From CBDUMN01 sp965368335 (lineage in GTDB: Bacteria > Pseudomonadota > Alphaproteobacteria > Rhodospirillales > JAPHRK01), in NCBI GenBank assembly GCA_965368335.1, contig CBDUMN010000069.1:1-18108 (forward strand): a stretch of DNA of 18,108 bases. Direction: 5' to 3'. How positions within the stretch are numbered: the first letter of the stretch is position 1; each line of letters begins with the position of its first letter. A program made the position numbers and the translations under genes. The notes under the pieces were generated by a model, which had not been told where the DNA came from, did not search any database, and saw nothing but the letters and a program-made list of their open reading frames with translations. Shown piece after piece: positions 15,137 to 18,108 of the stretch.

Positions 15137-16503
15137 CCGGCAAGGAACTTGTTAAATCAGAAAGCGGCGTCAGTCTTCCAACCACGACCCGCGGCGGCCG
15201 ACAAACCAAGTTTCTCGCTCAGTCCGTCATTCTTGAGGAAGGCGGCAATAACGCGCTTATCAGGAGTGCGATCTATTTGGTCTGTGGCGTCGTGGCGGCT
15301 TTTGTCGCCTGGGCGTCCATGATCGATGTGGATGAGGTCGCGACGTCTTTTGGACAAGTGATCCCGGCAGGAAAAGTTCAGTCAATTCAACACCTTGAAG
15401 GCGGTATTGTTAAGGAAATCCTAGTTCAGGAAGGCAGTATCGTCGAAGCGGGGCAGCCGCTTTTGCGCCTCGACCCCGCTTCTGCGCTGGCTGAATTGGA
15501 TCAGTCGAGGGCCCGGAAGGTGGCGCTGGAGTTACAGGCTGAGCGATTACGCGCTTTTGGGATGAATCGTGCGCCCGAATTTGCCGAAGAGGCTTTCAAT
15601 TTCCCTGAATTGTTGGCCGACCAGCAATCAATTTATGATATTCAAAAATCGGCGCGGGCCGATCAGTATGCCGTTTTGTCCGATCAGATTCAGCAAAGGC
15701 AAGCCGAGCTTAGTCAGATCGATGAAGAGGAAAAGACCCTTAAGGAGCAACTGGAAATTCTGACTGAAGAGCTCGATATGCGGAGCAAATTGGTCGAGAA
15801 GGGCCTGAGTTCGAAGATTCTCTACTTCAACGTTAAGCGGGACTATAACCAGGTCAAAGGTGAATTGGCCAAGCTGATGGGTGAGCGCCGCCGGGCGACA
15901 AATGCCCTTCAGGAAGTGAGAAGCCGTCAGGTTGAGCAGGAATCACGGGCTCGTGAGGACGCACTGTCTATTATGGGATCGGTGATCGGTGAGTTGGCTC
16001 AGGTCAAGGAAGCCATCGCAAAACTGAAAGATCGTGTGCAGCGTCTCGTTATTCGTGCGCCGGTGCGCGGTATCGTCAAAGGCTTAAAGGTTCATACGGT
16101 AGGCGGTGTCCTACCGGCTGGCGGTCAGGTCCTTGAAATCGTGCCTCTGGATGAAGAAATGGTGGTTGAAACCAAAATCAACCCAAGAGATGTCGGCCAT
16201 ATTCATGTGGGGCAGCCGGTTCAAGTCAAGGTGACGACTTTCGATTTCGCTCGTTATGGCGGGATTACGGGGACGCTTGAGTCCGTTTCGGCGAGTACCT
16301 ATCTGGATGGCGATTCCGGCGATCCCTATTACAAAGGCTTGGTCCGGCTCGATCGTTCCTACGTGGGGCATAACCCGGAACTCAACCACGTATTGCCCGG
16401 CATGACCGTTCAGGCGGATATCAATACCGGTAAGAAAACCTTGCTGCAGTATTTCCTCAAGCCGATTTACAGTTCTATCGACTCGTCATTCCGCGAACGC
16501 TGA
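15133..16503 (+). CDS. HlyD-family periplasmic adaptor of the type I secretion system
   Basis: The 456-aa membrane fusion protein links the inner-membrane ABC exporter to an outer-membrane TolC-type channel. There is a cytoplasmic N-terminus of about 42 residues and one membrane helix at about 43-63. A lipoyl-like half motif follows (VQSIQHLEGGIVKEILVQEG, about 82-101), then long coiled-coil helices from about 120 to 300. The second lipoyl half begins APVRGIVKGLKVHTVGGVLP, and a beta-barrel domain ends in LPGMTVQADINTGKKTLLQY, the usual HlyD C-terminus. Its start codon overlaps the stop of the second ABC gene (ATGA), giving translational coupling. Only one adaptor is present for two ABC proteins. 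No TolC gene or RTX-type substrate is in the window. Confidence 0.93.
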   Translation: MTGKELVKSESGVSLPTTTRGGRQTKFLAQSVILEEGGNNALIRSAIYLVCGVVAAFVAWASMIDVDEVATSFGQVIPAGKVQSIQHLEGGIVKEILVQEGSIVEAGQPLLRLDPASALAELDQSRARKVALELQAERLRAFGMNRAPEFAEEAFNFPELLADQQSIYDIQKSARADQYAVLSDQIQQRQAELSQIDEEEKTLKEQLEILTEELDMRSKLVEKGLSSKILYFNVKRDYNQVKGELAKLMGERRRATNALQEVRSRQVEQESRAREDALSIMGSVIGELAQVKEAIAKLKDRVQRLVIRAPVRGIVKGLKVHTVGGVLPAGGQVLEIVPLDEEMVVETKINPRDVGHIHVGQPVQVKVTTFDFARYGGITGTLESVSASTYLDGDSGDPYYKGLVRLDRSYVGHNPELNHVLPGMTVQADINTGKKTLLQYFLKPIYSSIDSSFRER

Positions 16504-16525
16504 TTGTAACCGCGCAACGCCATAG

Positions 16526-16552
16526 AAAAAGGGGCTGCTCAGCCCCTTTTTT
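16526..16552. terminator. Bidirectional intrinsic terminator between the hlyD-like gene and moeA
   Basis: AAAAAGGGGCT (16526-16536) pairs perfectly with AGCCCCTTTTT (16541-16551) around a four-base loop, with six Ts on the plus side and a matching A-run that serves the minus strand. It ends the secretion operon and the converging moaC-moeA transcript. Confidence 0.94.
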
Positions 16553-16573
16553 GTTGCCGAATGTGTTTGGTTG

Positions 16574-17788
16574 TTAAAAGGACAGTTCACCTTTTGGCAG
16601 GAGGATGATTTCAACCCGTTCTCCTGCTTTGGCCGCCGACGCGTGAGGCGGCCTGATGACAAGACAATCGGCGGCGGCCAGACGGGCCAGCAGGGCGCTG
16701 TCCTGGGCTTCGAAAGGGTTGACCCCCCAGGCGCCGTCTTTTGTCGTCTCAATGGTGGCGCGCATAAATTCCTTACGTGGGCCGTTTTCCGGCACATCGA
16801 CAGTGAGGGGCGCTGTTGTGGTTTCGAGGCCCGCAAAGGGGCGGCCCAGCATGACTTCCATCGCCGCGCGCATGAAGATCAGGCCGGTGACGTTGGCCGA
16901 GACTGGATTGCCCGGCAACCCGAGGATTGGCGTGCCTTTGACATGCCCGAAAATCAGTGGTTTGCCGGGTTTCATTGCGACCTTGTAGAAGTCGAGTTTC
17001 AATCCTTCTTTGCCGAGTACGCTCTGCACGAGATCGTAATCGCCCACTGAGGCTCCGCCAATGGTGATCAGAAGGTCGGCTTTTTCCGCACCGGCGACCA
17101 TCAGGTGAAGTGAGTTCTCGTCATCCTTGGCGATGCCGAGGTTTAGCGGTTCACCGCCGAAGGCGCGGACCATGGCGGCAAGGGATAAGCTATTGGAGCT
17201 GAGAATTTGATTGGGGCCCACCGGGTCGCCGGGCATGACGACCTCGTTGCCGGTTGCCAGGATGGCGATACGCGGTCTGCGGGTTACGGTCAACCAGGGA
17301 CGGTTCATCGCGGCGGCAAGACCAATATCGCGAGCCGATAACCGTCGCCCCTTGGGTAGCAGAACCTCGCCTTGGTTAAAATCCATGCCTGCGGGCCGGA
17401 TAAAGTTCCCTTGGCCGACCCCTTCGAGAATTTTGACTCTGTTGCCGTCGCGTTCGGTGTTTTCCTGCATCACCACGGCGTCTGCGCCTTGGGGCAAAGG
17501 GGCGCCGGTAAAAATACGCACGGTCTTCCCGCTTGTGACCAGGCCGTCATAACTTCCCCCTGCCGCTGACTCGCCGATGAGGTCGAGAGAAGCGGGAGTG
17601 GTTTGCGTATCGGCGGCGATAACCGCATAGCCGTCCATTGAGGAAACGGCGGAAGGCGGCTGGGTGAAGCGCGATTCCACGTCTTCGGCCAGCACCCGGC
17701 CATGGGCCTCGGCAATGGAGACCAGTTCTGTAGTCAGCGGCTCGACGCCGTTGGTAACCTTTTCAAGGGCTTCTTCTAGAGAAATCAT
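16574..17788 (-). CDS. moeA: Molybdopterin molybdenumtransferase MoeA
   Basis: MoeA inserts molybdate into adenylylated molybdopterin, the last common step of molybdenum cofactor synthesis. The 404-aa product has normal length and family motifs: PPSAVSSMDGYAV (about 44-56), TGAPLPQGADAVVMQE (about 94-109), ILATGNEVV, the MPT-binding-domain segments GGASVGDYD and VAMKPGKPL, then LGLPGNPVSA, and a C-terminal beta-barrel domain. The start codon follows the moaC stop directly (TAA then ATG), with GAGG about nine bases upstream, so moaC and moeA are one transcriptional unit. The downstream neighbour is convergent: the secretion operon, separated by a shared terminator. Confidence 0.95.
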   Translation of the reverse strand: MISLEEALEKVTNGVEPLTTELVSIAEAHGRVLAEDVESRFTQPPSAVSSMDGYAVIAADTQTTPASLDLIGESAAGGSYDGLVTSGKTVRIFTGAPLPQGADAVVMQENTERDGNRVKILEGVGQGNFIRPAGMDFNQGEVLLPKGRRLSARDIGLAAAMNRPWLTVTRRPRIAILATGNEVVMPGDPVGPNQILSSNSLSLAAMVRAFGGEPLNLGIAKDDENSLHLMVAGAEKADLLITIGGASVGDYDLVQSVLGKEGLKLDFYKVAMKPGKPLIFGHVKGTPILGLPGNPVSANVTGLIFMRAAMEVMLGRPFAGLETTTAPLTVDVPENGPRKEFMRATIETTKDGAWGVNPFEAQDSALLARLAAADCLVIRPPHASAAKAGERVEIILLPKGELSF

Positions 17789-18108
17789 TTAACGGGCCTC
17801 GTAGGTGCCGGATTTTCCTCCGGCTTTATGCAGCAAGCGAATATCGCTGATGATCATGCCTTTATCGACCGCCTTGCACATGTCGTAGACGGTTAGGGCC
17901 GCAACCGAAACGGCGGTCAGGGCTTCCATTTCGACGCCCGTACGGCCTTTGAGCTTGCAGGTTGCGGTGATTGTCACGGCGTTATTGTCCGCGTCACACT
18001 CAAGATCGACCTTCACCGAAGTCAGCGCCAAAGGGTGGCATAAGGGAATCAGGTCGGGTGTGCGTTTGGCCCCCATGATTCCGGCCAGTTGGGCGACGGT
18101 CAGGACAT
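17789..18108 (-). CDS. moaC: Cyclic pyranopterin monophosphate synthase MoaC (5' truncated)
   Basis: MoaC converts the rearranged GTP derivative made by MoaA to cyclic pyranopterin monophosphate. The frame is open through the right edge: VLTVAQLAGIMGAKR is visible, so the ATG at 18076 is internal, and roughly the first 50 residues are missing. Active-site features are visible: the histidine in LIPLCHPLAL, the two glutamates of GVEMEALTAVS, the aspartate and lysine of DMCKAVDK, and a late KAGGKSG. It lies directly upstream of moeA with no gap. Confidence 0.95.
   Translation of the reverse strand, partial: VLTVAQLAGIMGAKRTPDLIPLCHPLALTSVKVDLECDADNNAVTITATCKLKGRTGVEMEALTAVSVAALTVYDMCKAVDKGMIISDIRLLHKAGGKSGTYEAR

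Overview
The window looks like a chromosomal segment of an alphaproteobacterium, probably Rhodospirillales-like. The basis is moderate GC by eye, an alphaproteobacterial-type cysteine synthase with the EGTAGNTG variant, a moaC-moeA pair, and an orphan ParA beside a CopD-like membrane protein. Genus cannot be fixed from the sequence. I see no rRNA, tRNA, CRISPR array, insertion sequence or prophage gene.

Left part (1-6715). The 3' end of a zinc ABC permease gene (znuB-like) runs in from the left edge and overlaps the convergent metC (cystathionine beta-lyase) by 14 bp. A 90-aa orphan protein on the plus strand ends at a strong bidirectional terminator. The rest is a long minus-strand block, listed from right to left: orphan ParA ATPase, CopD-like four-helix membrane protein, Nudix ADP-ribose pyrophosphatase (these three almost touching), cysK, sseA (3-mercaptopyruvate sulfurtransferase), and an 82-aa protein of unknown function. 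metC, sseA and cysK make this a sulfur amino acid neighbourhood: cysteine synthesis, cystathionine cleavage to homocysteine, and sulfur transfer from mercaptopyruvate. A candidate promoter followed by a hairpin and U-rich tail sits between the Nudix gene and cysK.

Middle (6716-10947). A membrane sensor histidine kinase (PilJ-type sensor, two PAS, HisKA, HATPase) starts at a TTG codon and has no response regulator beside it. It converges on a double-ACT GcvR-like protein. Divergent from that is a lipoprotein with two similar PsbP/Mog1-like halves.

Right part (10948-18108). A tight three-gene operon encodes two successive type I secretion ABC exporters and one HlyD-type adaptor (2-nt gap, then an ATGA overlap), and ends at a strong bidirectional terminator. 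Both ABC proteins have strongly altered ABC signature motifs (LPRGI and MPTSL where LSGGQ is expected). Only the second carries an N-terminal C39-like domain, which lacks its catalytic residues. This suggests a heteromeric exporter whose substrate and outer-membrane partner are not in the window. It is the most unusual system here. On the minus strand, moeA and a right-truncated moaC (molybdenum cofactor synthesis) close the window.
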